Assembly (NCBI GenBank): GCA_949361645.1
Contig: OX442433.1
Span: 5,821,516-5,885,515, forward strand
Direction of reading: 5' to 3'
From: Spongilla lacustris
Taxonomy: Eukaryota; Porifera; Demospongiae; Spongillida; Spongillidae
DNA length: 64,000 nt
Notes under the pieces: generated by a model
What the model was told of the DNA's origin: nothing
The model's database searches: none
What the model saw: only the letters and a program-made list of their open reading frames with translations
Made by a program: the position numbers and the translations under genes
Shown here: in pieces, positions 38,536 through 51,500 of the stretch
Position numbering within the stretch: position 1 is the stretch's first letter
Layout: the number at the start of each line of letters is the position of its first letter

Positions 38536-38979
38536 AATGGACCTTTTGCCTTCTGACGTCACAAATTAATTGGTTGTGTTTGACACAACATAAGTCCTTA
38601 TAGGAACTTCACGAAGAAACACAGCAAGTACTAAATTAATGGTAAATGGATGCCTGACTATATTCCAAAATGAAGTACCTTCGCCAGTTACGGTGCAAAT
38701 GTTACAGCGCTCACAAGTTACCGGAAGTTGCCCCCCCAAAAATCGAAAAGCGCGACTTCGCGTGTCTCATTAGCAACTTCCGCAATGTTTCGCTGCATAC
38801 AAATCCCTTACAGAGCTCCATCATGAAATACAACAAAAATGAAACGTGTGGTAATTTACTTCTCAATAAAAATTTAAAAAGAAAAGCATGTAGGAGCTAT
38901 GATGGTGAAGTTATGCCATTTTTAAAGTTGCCCCCCCCCCAAAATTCATGCGTGACGTCAAAGGCAAAAGGTCCATTGG
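38536..38979. mobile_element. TIR element, about 444 bp
   Basis: CAATGGACCTTTTGCCTT, then a TGACGTCA word on the left, is answered by TGACGTCA and then AAGGCAAAAGGTCCATTG on the right. Two GTTGCCCCCCC words inside (about 38726 and 38928) add further repeat structure. The plus ORF from 38670 spans the element and its flank and is not a supported gene. Confidence 0.6.
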
Positions 38980-39169
38980 AAGAGTGGCTAGTCACGTCTG
39001 TCAAACAAAACTCACTGACAACCTTCTCATCCACAATCTTTGAGTATCAAATCATATTATCTGAGATTATCAAACAAACACCACAACCATCATCCATCAG
39101 CTGCCTCCTCTCCTTCCCCTTCTACCCTCCTCCCTCCCTCCCTCCCTCCCTCTTTCTCCTCTCACTTGT

Positions 39170-39905
39170 CCATATAGTGATTTGGAAGAGGGTGTCACAT
39201 GACCTGGTGTATGTGTACATGTACTGCTTCATTCTGGTGGTTGTGTACATGTATTATTGGTATGTGGCTGATCTTTGGTACATGTACCCATGTAGATTTA
39301 CATGTGATTAAACCTTTGGAGCCATTCTACATGTAGTATCAATAGGCAGCTCCTCCTCCATACATGTACATGCACCATTGATGTTGATTGAAGCCATGAA
39401 CCATCTTTGGACCTCTTTTTTGGAATGCTGATCACACCTTACACCCCTATACCTCTCCTCCTCCTCAGGCCTTCCTGTTCCTCCCTCTTGTCATCCACTC
39501 GCAAATAGTATCGACCTTGAAGCATGCCCCTCCCCCTCTCAAGCACCACTGTAGTTATCTGCCAGCACCTAGTCACCCATATAGCGATTTGGGAGAGGGT
39601 GTCACATGACCTACTTCATTCTGGTGGTTGTGTACATGTATTGGCTGGTCCTTGGTACATGTACCCAACTAGATCTACATGTGATTAAACCTTTGGAGCC
39701 ATTCTAGTATAAATGGATAGCTCCTCCTCTATACATGTACCTGTAGATCACCATTGATGAGGAACTGCTGACTGAACCACCTTTGTACTTCAGCTCAGAA
39801 TGCTGATCACACCTCAAACCCATTTATACCTCTCCTCCTCCTCATGCCTTCCTGTTCCCCCCTCTTGTCATCCACTCACCACCTTGAAGAATGTCTCTCC
39901 CCCTC
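39170..39905. repeat. Tandem duplication of a 0.37-0.41 kb block
   Basis: Copy 1 (about 39170-39500) and copy 2 (about 39577-39880) share CATATAGTGATTTGG (CATATAGCGATTTGG in copy 2), GAGGGTGTCACATGACCT, GATTAAACCTTTGGAGCCAT, AATGCTGATCACACCT and CTCTTGTCATCCACTC in order. Confidence 0.75.
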
Positions 39906-40640
39906 TTAGTTATCTTACCTCCAGTCCCTGGTGAGGAACAGGTGGGCGGAGGCTAGAGAACAGCTCCTAGCAACACCAGTGCTCTGAGCAGGATAGACTC
40001 TGCCTTGCTTGAGGGGTGCCTTGATGACAGTGACCAGAGCAAGTCTCCCATGCCCTTCTGCACAACCTGGGGGCCAATAGGTAGTGTTGGGGGAGGGGGG
40101 CACTAATAGGGAGTATTGGTGGAGGGGACTAAAAGGCAACGTGGGGGAAGGACTACATTTAACAAAGTAAATAAAAATATGAGAAGGTTGGGTGGTATAT
40201 AGGATTTGAAGGCAATGGTGGTGGTCTATTATATGTACATTTGTGTGCTAAGTACAGAACGATCCTTATTTATAGACTCCTGTCCCATTCCTTTTTACAC
40301 TACCATTGCCTTCATATCCTACATGTATATACCATGCACCAATGTTCTTAGAGATAAAGTTTTTACTTACTTATGAATGAAAAACATTAACACAGACAAT
40401 TAAAAACTAATAGCAAGCATAGATGATTTTGGACTGTCTGTTGGGCTCTGTCAATGGCCACGGCCCTGAAGGTCAAGTGGTGTGTCCCATATAGGCAGCC
40501 ATGTGGCCACTTCTGTTCACAGCAGGGTTAAATATGCTAACACCGTGTAAGAAAAGCTACCAAGGGATCTTCACCATTTCCAGTGTGCCTACAATAGTTA
40601 ATAGACTGTCACGATTGAACCACAAGCCAAGCAAGTGTAT
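39906..40640. other. No gene recognised
   Basis: Short ORFs only, with a GGGGGAGG patch near 40090. No recognisable content. Confidence 0.4.
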
Positions 40641-40644
40641 TCAC

Positions 40645-41080
40645 CTCAAACACACTAATATAGCATGTGTATAGTTCATTATACCACAGGTACTGTACAG
40701 CACAGTGATACACACTAACATAGCATGTGTATAGTTCATTATACCACAGGTACTGTACAGCATAGTGATACACACTAATATAGCATGTGTATAGTTCATT
40801 ATACCACAGGTACTGTACAGCACAGTGATACACACTAATATAGCATGTGTACAGCTCACTATACCACAGGTACTGTACAGCACAGTGATACACACTAACA
40901 TAGCATGTGTACAGTTCATTATACCACAGGTACTGTACAGCACAGTGACTATACACACTAATATAGCATGTGTATAGTTCATTATACCACAGGTACTGTA
41001 CAGCACAGTGATACACACTAACATAGCATGTGTACAGTTCATTACACTACAGGTACTGTACAGCACAGTGACTACACAAC
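40645..41080. repeat. 60-bp tandem repeat, seven units
   Basis: Units read ACACTAATATAGCATGTGTA, then TAGTTCATTATACCACAGG, then TACTGTACAGCACAGTGAT. Six or seven copies, with 4-base insertions in two places. It lies just beyond the LANCL stop codon. Its core ATACCACAGGTACTGTACA is close to the unit of the 13.6-16.2 kb minisatellite. Confidence 0.9.
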
Positions 41081-41122
41081 ATGAGGCAGCTAAGCATGTC
41101 ACAAGTCTTCTGTACTTGTTGC

Positions 41123-44100
41123 TCATGATGTGCTTTTATTGGAGGGCAGCTCCAAGGCTGTATAGAAGGCACGTGATGGGTCATGGGCCATGTCAGTGAA
41201 GAAGAGGGCTGTTACAGCTAAACCTGTTTACAGAATAGAACTAGGTCTGCATAAAATGCATAACACGATACGTTTGTTGTTTGGGTAGTATATATATGTA
41301 CATGCCAAAAAGTCTGGGGACCAGGTTTAGATACAGGCCTCACCTTCAAACAGTGAGAAGGGATGGTCAGGAATACGACACCTCCTGTCAGAACTAGAGA
41401 GACACCACTCTGTAAACTAGACAGAAGGCAACGTGTATACTTCCTCAAATTTGCAGGCATATTCCCATATGTAGTTAATGCATGCATCCACCACAACACT
41501 CTCAACCACCATTACTTTATATCCACACTCACCTTCACTGCCCTATTGAAGTACTCTGCCCTGCTGGTCAGTCTGAACAGCTGCAGGAAGGTGTAGGCAT
41601 TTCCTACAACACCATGGCATAATCCATACCCCTAGTGAAGGAGCCCTCGGTCCCAGACCACTTCCGCACAGTCCACCGCAGCATCGAGATACTTCCTGTC
41701 ACCAAACACCTGTAACAGATGATGTCATAAAAATGTTGTAGCAACCCCCAAGTGATGATATTAGCTAGTGTGCACATATCCTACTGACACTGACATACAT
41801 GTACACTGCTGACACTGACATACATGTACACTGCTGACACTGATGTACATGTACACTGCTGACACTGATGTACATGTACACTGCTGACACTGATGTACAT
41901 GTACACTACTGACACTGACATACATGTACACTGCTGACACTGATGTACATGTACACTGCTGACACTGATGTACATGTACACTGCTGACACTGATGTACAT
42001 GTACACTGCTGACACTGACATACATGTACACTGCTGACACTGACATACATGTACACTGCTGACACTGATGTACATGTACACTGCTGACACTGATGTACAT
42101 GTACACTGCTGACACTGATGTACATGTACACTGCTGACACTGATGTACATGTACACTGCTGACACTGACATACATGTACACTGCTGACACTGATGTACAT
42201 GTACACTGCTGACACTGACATACATGTACACTGCTGACACTGATGTACATGTACACTGCTGACACTGACATACATGTACACTGCTGACACTGATGTACAT
42301 GTACACTGCTGACACTGATGTACATGTACACTACTGACACTGACATACATGTACACTGCTGACACTGATGTACATGTACACTGCTGACACTGATGCACAT
42401 GTACACTGCTGACACTGACATACATGTACACTGCTGACACTGATGTACATGTACACTGCTGACACTGACATACATGTACACTGCTGACACTGACATACAT
42501 GTACACTGCTGACACTGATGTACATGTACACTGCTGACACTGATGTACATGTACACTGCTGACACTGATGTACATGTACACTGCTGACACTGATGTACAT
42601 GTACACTGCTGACACTGACATACATGTACACTGCTGACACTGATGTACATGTACACTGCTGACACTGATGTACATGTACACTGCTGACACTGATGTACAT
42701 GTACACTGCTGTGCTGACACTGATGTACATGTACACTGCTGACACTGATGTACATGTACACTGCTGACACTGACATACATGTACACTGCTGACACTGATG
42801 TACATGTACACTGCTGACACTGATGTACATGTACACTACTGACACTGACATACATGTACACTGCTGACACTGATGTACATGTACACTGCTGTGCTGACAC
42901 TGATGTACATGTACACTGCTGACACTGACATACATGTACACTGCTGACACTGACATACATGTACACTGCTGACACTGATGTACATGTACACTGCTGACAC
43001 TGATGTACATGTACACTGCTGACACTGATGTACATGTACACTACTGACACTGACATACATGTACACTGCTGACACTGATGTACATGTACACTGCTGACAC
43101 TGATGTACATGTACACTGCTGTGCTGACACTGATGTACATGTACACTGCTGACACTGATGTACATGTACACTGCTGACACTGACATACATGTACACTGCT
43201 GACACTGATGTACATGTACACTGCTGACACTGATGTACATGTACACTACTGACACTGACATACATGTACACTGCTGACACTGATGTACATGTACACTGCT
43301 GTGCTGACACTGATGTACATGTACACTGCTGACACTGACATACATGTACACTGCTGACACTGACATACATGTACACTGCTGACACTGATGTACATGTACA
43401 CTGCTGTGCTGACACTGATGTACATGTACACTGCTGACACTGATGTACATGTACACTGCTGACACTGACATACATGTACACTGCTGACACTGATGTACAT
43501 GTACACTGCTGACACTGATGTACATGTACACTACTGACACTGACATACATGTACACTGCTGACACTGATGTACATGTACACTGCTGTGCTGACACTGATG
43601 TACATGTACACTGCTGACACTGACATACATGTACACTGCTGACACTGACATACATGTACACTGCTGACACTGACATACATGTACACTGCTGACACTGACA
43701 TACATGTACACTGCTGACACTGATGTACATGTACACTGCTGACACTGATGTACATGTACACTGCTGACACTGACGTACATGTACACTACTGACACTGATG
43801 TACATGTACACTGCTGACACTGACATACATGTACACTGCTGACACTGACATACATGTACACTGCTGACACTGATGTACATGTACACTGCTGACACTGACA
43901 TACATGTACACTGCTGACACTGATGTACATGTACACTGCTGACACTGACATACATGTACACTACTGACACTGACGTACATGTACACTGCTGACACTGACA
44001 TACATGTACACTGCTGACACTGATGTACATGTACACTGCTGACACTGATGTACATGTACACTGCTGACACTGATGTACATGTACACTGCTGACACTGATG

Positions 44101-47084
44101 TACATGTACACTGCTGACACTGATGTACATGTACACTGCTGACACTGATGTACATGTACACTACTGACACTGACATACATGTACACTGCTGACACTGACA
44201 TACATGTACACTGCTGACACTGATGTACATGTACACTGCTGACACTGATGTACATGTACACTGCTGACACTGATGTACATGTACACTGCTGACACTGACA
44301 TACATGTACACTGCTGACACTGACATACATGTACACTGCTGACACTGACATACATGTACACTGCTGACACTGACATACATGTACACTGCTGACACTGATG
44401 TACATGTACACTGCTGACACTGATGTACATGTACACTGCTGACACTGACATACATGTACACTGCTGACACTGACATACATGTACACTGCTGACACTGATA
44501 TACATGTACACTGCTGACACTGATGTACATGTACACTGCTGACACTGACATACATGTACACTGCTGACACTGATGTACATGTACACTGCTGACACTGACA
44601 TACATGTACACTGCTGACACTGACATACATGTACACTGCTGACACTGATGTACATGTACACTGCTGACACTGACATACATGTACACTGCTGACACTGACA
44701 TACATGTACACTGCTGACACTGATGCACATGTACACTGCTGACACTGATGTACATGTACACTTCTGACACTGACATACATGTACACTGCTGACACTGATG
44801 TACATGTACACTGCTGACACTGATGTACATGTACACTGCTGACACTGATGTACATGTACACTGCTGACACTGATGTACATGTACACTGCTGACACTGATG
44901 TACATGTACACTGCTGACACTGATGTACATGTACACTACTGACACTGATGTACATGTACACTGCTGACACTGATGTACATGTACACTACTGACACTGATG
45001 TACATGTACACTGCTGACACTGATGTACATGTACACTGCTGACACTGATGTACATGTACACTACTGACACTGATGTACATGTACACTGCTGACACTGATG
45101 TACATGTACACTGCTGACACTGATGTACATGTACACTGCTGACACTGATGTACATGTACACTGCTGACACTGACATACATGTACACTGCTGACACTGATG
45201 TACATGTACACTGCTGACACTGATGTACATGTACACTACTGACACTGATGTACATGTACACTGCTGACACTGATGTACATGTACACTACTGACACTGATG
45301 TACATGTACACTGCTGACACTGATGTACATGTACACTGCTGACACTGATGTACATGTACACTGCTGACACTGATGTACATGTACACTGCTGACACTGACA
45401 TACATGTACACTGCTGACACTGATGTACATGTACACTGCTGACACTGATGCACATGTACACTGCTGACACTGATGTACATGTACACTGCTGACACTGATG
45501 CACATGTACACTGCTGACACTGATGTACATGTACACTGCTGACACTGATGTACATGTACACTGCTGACACTGACATACATGTACACTGCTGACACTGACA
45601 TACATGTACACTGCTGACACTGACATACATGTACACTGCTGACACTGATGTACATGTACACTGCTGACACTGATGTACATGTACACTGCTGACACTGATG
45701 TACATGTACACTGCTGACACTGATGTACATGTACACTGCTGACACTGATGTACATGTACACTGCTGACACTGATGTACATGTACACTGCTGACACTGACA
45801 TACATGTACACTGCTGACACTGACATACATGTACACTGCTGACACTGACATACATGTACACTGCTGACACTGACATACATGTACACTGCTGACACTGATG
45901 TACATGTACACTGCTGACACTGATGTACATGTACACTGCTGACACTGATGTACATGTACACTGCTGACACTGACATACATGTACACTACTGACACTGATG
46001 TACATGTACACTGCTGACACTGATGTACATGTACACTGCTGACACTGATGTACATGTACACTGCTGACACTGATGTACATGTACACTGCTGACACTGATG
46101 TACATGTACACTACTGACACTGATGTACATGTACACTGCTGACACTGATGTACATGTACACTGCTGACACTGATGCACATGTACACTGCTGACACTGACA
46201 TACATGTACACTGCTGACACTGATGTACATGTACACTGCTGACACTGATGTACATGTACACTGCTGACACTGATGTACATGTACACTGCTGACACTGATG
46301 TACATGTACACTGCTGTGCTGACACTGATGTACATGTACACTGCTGACACTGACATACATGTACACTGCTGACACTGACATACATGTACACTGCTGACAC
46401 TGACATACATGTACACTGCTGACACTGACATACATGTACACTGCTGACACTGATGTACATGTACACTGCTGACACTGATGTACATGTACACTGCTGACAC
46501 TGATGTACATGTACACTGCTGACACTGACATACATGTACACTGCTGACACTGATGTACATGTACACTACTGACACTGATGTACATGTACACTGCTGACAC
46601 TGACATACATGTACACTGCTGACACTGATGTACATGTACACTGCTGACACTGATGTACATGTACACTGCTGACACTGACATACATGTACACTGCTGACAT
46701 TTGTCTCATAAGTACATCATATTGTCAGCTTTCATAAACAGCTCCCATGGCTTTTATTTTTACAAACCGTACATGTACACCTTACCCCTGTAACCCTGGA
46801 TACTCTATAATGTACACTTTAACCCCTGGATACTCTATAGTGTACACGGTAAACCCCAGATGTACACTTAACCCCATACCCATAATTCAACATACCCCCT
46901 AGGCATGGGCAAATATGTGGATGACACCAGGTGCTCCATGACACCTGGTGCTCCATGACACCAGTGCACCAGCTTGTCAGTTCTGGCTGACTCCAGGGAA
47001 CCAGGGAAGTTCCCCGAGGGCATCTTCAGGGAGAGAAGGTAGTCCACACAGGGCTTCACCAAGGCAGATATGCGAGGCTGAAGA
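41123..47084 (-). pseudogene. LanC-like protein (LANCL), 5'-truncated and disabled
   Basis: LANCL proteins are eukaryotic relatives of bacterial lanthionine cyclases: zinc-binding, cytosolic or membrane-associated, and implicated in glutathione-dependent chemistry. Four exons remain: 46896-47084 (LVKPCVDYLLSLKMPSG, LVHWCHGAPG), 41533-41709 (VFGDRKYLDAAVDCAEVVW, GYGLCHGVVGNAYTFLQ), 41344-41416 (TEWCLSS, CRIPDHPFSLFE) and 41123-41223 (LAVTALFFTDMAHDPSRAF, ending ELPSNKSTS and a stop). The zinc ligands of the family, Cys in HWCHG and Cys-His in GLCHG, are kept, and the last three exons are in phase. Defects: an in-frame TAG at 41632-41634, just before GYGLCHG; a 17-bp tandem duplication at 46923-46956 that shifts frame; another TAG at 46899-46901; and no exons for roughly the first half of the protein before CNOT10 begins. 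The intron between the first two exons is filled by the 25-bp satellite. A sequencing or assembly problem could explain single defects but hardly all. Confidence 0.75.
41785..46700. repeat. 4.9 kb satellite, 25-bp unit, about 196 copies
   Basis: The unit is TGCTGACACTGATGTACATG followed by TACAC. The main variants carry GATGTACATG or GACATACATG; others are GATGCACATG (for example near 42393, 44721, 45449, 45499 and 46171), a CTACT form, and a 5-base insertion giving GCTGTGCTGACAC. The insertion recurs at intervals of 180 and 230 bp, and about 270 bp from 42711 is repeated exactly 410 bp further on. Because 25 is not a multiple of three and the minus strand has no stop in the unit, ORFs up to 1169 codons arise, all with the same repeated peptide. 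These are not genes. The array sits inside the LANCL intron. Confidence 0.97.
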
Positions 47085-47245
47085 CTGGGGACTAGGGTGT
47101 ACACCTGGGCTGGAATGTACATTGACATAGCATTTCCACACACAGCAGTGGTGGATGCAAGATTATTATAGGAAAGGTGTAGGGGATCTATACCTGCCCT
47201 CACTAACCTTTTTAATAAGTTGGACAATGTTTTTTTAACAGTTTG

Positions 47246-47414
47246 AAAGTCACACACACATACACATCACACACACACATACACATCACTAACACCACAT
47301 ACATCACACACACACAAACACACCACACACACATCACACACACCACACATACCACACAAACCACACACGTCACACACACCACACACATGCACACACACAC
47401 ACACCACATACATG
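47246..47414. repeat. CA-rich simple repeat
   Basis: Imperfect (CA)n interrupted by CATCACA, CATACA and CACCACA words. Confidence 0.9.
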
Positions 47415-47473
47415 CTGCTGTGAAAATCTGGGTCTGGGTACGAGACTAGCCTGCCCTCTCCAACTTTAGGATT

Positions 47474-47497
47474 GGGGGGGGGGGGGGGGGGGGGGGG
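47474..47497. repeat. 24-base G run upstream of CNOT10
   Basis: Uninterrupted G tract about 190 bp before the CNOT10 start codon. It has G-quadruplex potential and is prone to length error. Confidence 0.9.
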
Positions 47498-47685
47498 ACC
47501 GACTCAGACCCGTCGCTGTGCTGCCACCTGATACGTCACTGCAACTATTCCCCCTCTGCTTGCACCCTACATGTTTTCGGTATCATCGTCGTGAACTACA
47601 ATTTTCAGTTAGTAATACCATAGATATTTGGTAATATAACGTATTGAATTTATTTAATATTTATTTTAAATTGTATTAACCCGCC
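47498..47685 (+). promoter_or_regulatory. Probable CNOT10 promoter and 5' leader
   Basis: The interval between the G run and the start codon is AT-rich, with TATTTAATATTTATTTTAAA about 45 bp before the ATG. No canonical TATA box at a clear distance can be assigned. The start context CCCGCCATGG is a strong Kozak match and supports the chosen start. Confidence 0.4.
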
Positions 47686-48523
47686 ATGGAACCTCAACCA
47701 TCCGAGGCTACCGAGCAAGGGGTATCCGATCACGAACCAGAGTTAGCAAGGATGGCGAAGGAAGCCTTCGACAGCCAGAGGTACGAAAGCTGCCTGTCCG
47801 CTCTGAACAAACTGCTTGACGCCCGCCGTCGAGACCCCCGAGTCGCTCATAATAGGGCAGTGGCCCTGTACCTGCTATCCAACCTTACCCTCACTGACGA
47901 ATTTCGTAAGAATCTTCAAGCTGTGAATGTGCAGGTTGGTGCCTTCTTCCCACCTTCTCGTACATCATTAATTACTATTGCCGCCCTGGGGCGCCGTACT
48001 CGTGTGCGAACCGAAGTTTGACAGGGAGTCGGAAAATGGAAGCGGTGAATGCAACCTTTGTGAGAAGGGCGTGCTCCTCTTCAATCAAGCGCTCATTCAC
48101 GCGAGGGTAAGACACATGGACACACATATGGAAGACAAATTATCCGGTATTGTTACTGTGACGGGAAAGCTTTCTGAAAATATGCCGTTGCAAGTGGTAA
48201 ACCTTCAGTTTGCTTCTTCCGTTGTGTAGTTATGTTCAGTATTAGCAGGCGCCAGCCATACAGCTTTTGTATGTGCACTGTGTGATGGTTACATAATCAG
48301 TTGTAACGAAGGAACAGTAGCAGTTGGTGGTATTGCTTAGTTTCATTCTCACAACTTGTTTTCCCACCACCCTCCCCCCTTTACAGCTTCACCAGTACAC
48401 CCAGGCTACACATATTTTGGAGGAGCTGCACAAAGTATCAGGTGCTCTAGGTACTGTACAGAATCCAGTGCATATTGCATCATGCACTCATTTATTGCCT
48501 TCTACCTGCACTAACACACACAC

Positions 48524-48555
<32 letters not shown>

Positions 48556-51500
48556 TAATACACACACATATATACTTGTGATACTTCTACGTGCACATAT
48601 GCACAATACTTGTACACAACAACAACATGCTTCCTTGCACATGCACCCATGCACCCATGCACATCACTAACTTGTAGGTGAAAACTTGTCCCTGCAAGTG
48701 TCCCTGCTCCTCATCGATATGTACATCTGTACGTACCAACTGGGCAAAGTCAGTAGCCACGTTGAAAGTTTGGAGAACAGTATGGGGGTGGAGGGGGAGG
48801 GGCGCGAGGAGGACAGGCGGTACCACATGCTCCACCCACTCAAGGCCAGGCTTCATCTGCTCCACAAGAACGTCAAGGCCTGCAAGAAGGAAGTGAAGTC
48901 CATCGCAGGCACTGCTGGAAATGTACGTGGTGTGTTTTGCATGCGTGTGCACAAAGCCTGCGTGCATGTGCATGTGTACATATTGTGTGCGTTTGTGTGT
49001 GGGCCTCCTCCCCCATGGGGGACCACTACGTGTACCTGATCCTCACCCACCCATGTACACGCCCCCTCCACTACTACTACGCTCCCCACCACGCAGACCC
49101 CCTGTGCCCACTTCTTTAAGGCCAACGTGGAGTACCTTCGCCGCAACTACAAGAAGGCTGTGAAGGTACTAGGCTCAGCTCCCCACATGCCCGTGGCCAC
49201 AGACGCCGGTGAATGTCTGGCTTCCTTCTACTTCAACAACCTTGGGTGCGTGCATTACCAGCTGGGGAAGCACAGCTTGGCTGCCCACTACTTCAGGAAG
49301 GCTATTGAGGAGAACGACGCGGCCCTCAATGGTTTTCCACCCCTGGACAGAGGTATGCCACACCCCTCTGCTGTCACCTGACTTGTGCATCACCAGGCAG
49401 TTATTAATATAGAGCTGTAGGAATTAATAAATATGGAGGTGGATGAGGGGGGTAAATAATATCTAAAGTGGAATATTAACTGGGCCTTCTGCTGCATCTT
49501 CCAGGACAGGGGGGTAGAAAGGCAACGTTTTTGTGTTAAAATGTATAGCAAACTCAATATTCAGAGCATTACAATTCCACGATGGAAGTTCAAGCATTTG
49601 ATGTATACTTGGAAACCAAAATAAAAAACATCGCAAGACCTGTTTTGTAGGATTATGTTCCATAAATAAATATAGTATAGGTAGATTTATCAAATCAACC
49701 ATACAAATACATATATTAGCTAAAGCTGTACCATTGTCCATACCAGTCCATGTGTCCACTGGACCTCACAGTTGTACTTTTGGTTTTCCTCTCTTCCCCC
49801 CCCCCCCCCCCCCCCCCCACAATATCAAAAAGAATACAATTTGATTTTCTTGCAACAGGGTTATACCAGGAAATAAAATTATGACACATCATAGGTCATG
49901 TGACATGCAACAGGTGTGAGCGCAGTGCTTAATTCATAATCCCTTCTTTTTTTGGGTTGATCATAGCAACCCCACTATCAGGGCGCCCACTTAACGTTCT
50001 TGGAGTTAACTGTCGCCATGTGATCCTGTACAACCTTGGGTTGCAGCAGCTGTTTGCAGGGTACACCATGGCTGCCTTTGACTCCCTCCTTGAAGTGGTT
50101 CAGGTGTTTCACTCCAATCCATGCCTGTGGCTTAGATTGGCAGAGGCATGCATTGCGTCAGATGCTAAGGTGAGGTGCCCATTATTTCTTCATTTGCAGA
50201 AAAATAGGTCATGATGTAAGATACTTGTGTAACAAAACAACTCAAGTTTGTGGCTGACCATCAGCAGTGCTTTGAATGTGCTCCTCCTGTGGCATCACAA
50301 TAATCTATTGCAATTGCTTGTAATACACATCACTTGTAGTAAACATTACTAGTGTAGTTTAAATTCTGAAGTGTGTGTGTGTGTATGTGTGTCGTAAATC
50401 ACCTTTTTGAAAACACTACCTCCTTACAGTTTCTCTATTTATATCCCACCTTCCCTCCCTTGCTCCCTCCCTCCCTTGCTCCCTCCCTCCCTTGCTCCCT
50501 CCCTCCCTTGCTCCCTCCCTCCCTTGCTCCCTCCCCCCCTTGCTCCCCCACCTTCAGAACTTGGATGACCTTAGTGCTGCACAGAGGAATCGGAGCCCTG
50601 TGGTCCGCATGAGCTTCGGAATGGGCCTCCACCACAAGTTGGCTGTGGTACCGGTACAGGCCCGCATCAAGGAACATTTCATGTATGTGCCTCCTCCCCA
50701 GTCTCCCTCTCCCTCACTTCCATTTTTACCCCCCCCCCCCCCCCCCCTTCCCCTTTATTCATGCACTGTAGGTACGACACCCATCCTCACTCTGCTGCCA
50801 TGCCCGCACCAACACTCGAGTTTGCATCGGTTTGCCTTCGCAATGCGCTGTTTCTCCTCCCACCAATACCCGCTGACCCCACCCCCAGCGGTGGCAGTTT
50901 GGACACCAAAGACAGTGCAGGTGCCCCTAACAGCGACGTTAGCGTGTCGGCACTTCCAGGGCCTCCAATTACGAAAGAAAAAATCAGCAACCTGCGGTGA
51001 GTGAGCGTCCCAAGAGAGCACACCTGTGTACTCACAACACACCCACATACATGCACACACTACATGCACATCCACACATACACATACACACATACACACT
51101 ACATGCACCCACACATACACACTACATGCACATCCACACAACACACTACATGCACATCCACACACACTACATGCACATGCACACACACTACATGCACATC
51201 CACACACTACATGCACCCACACAACATGCACATCCACACTACATGCACATCCACACACTACATACACATCTACACACACTACATGCACATCCACACACAC
51301 TACATGCAAATCCACACATACACACTACATGCACCCACACACACACTACATGCACCACATAATACACATCCACACTACATGCACATCCACACATACACAC
51401 TACATGCACCCACACTACATGCACATCCACACTACATGCACCCACACGTCCACACTACATACACATCTACACTACATGCACATGCACATCCACACACACT

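Noticed and set aside
38670..39311. 213-codon plus-strand ORF
   Set aside because: It crosses the inverted-repeat element at 38536-38979 and a CCCTCC-rich tract, and has no recognisable domain.
41781..46550. Minus-strand ORFs up to 1169 codons rich in Cys, Val, Ser and Tyr
   Set aside because: They are translations of the 25-bp satellite, whose unit has no stop on the minus strand in any frame. All three frames give the same peptide repeat, there is no unique sequence, and the array lies in an intron.
41123..47084. Lanthipeptide biosynthesis locus
   Set aside because: The LanC-like sequence has the intron structure and motifs of animal LANCL genes. No precursor peptide or dehydratase is present.
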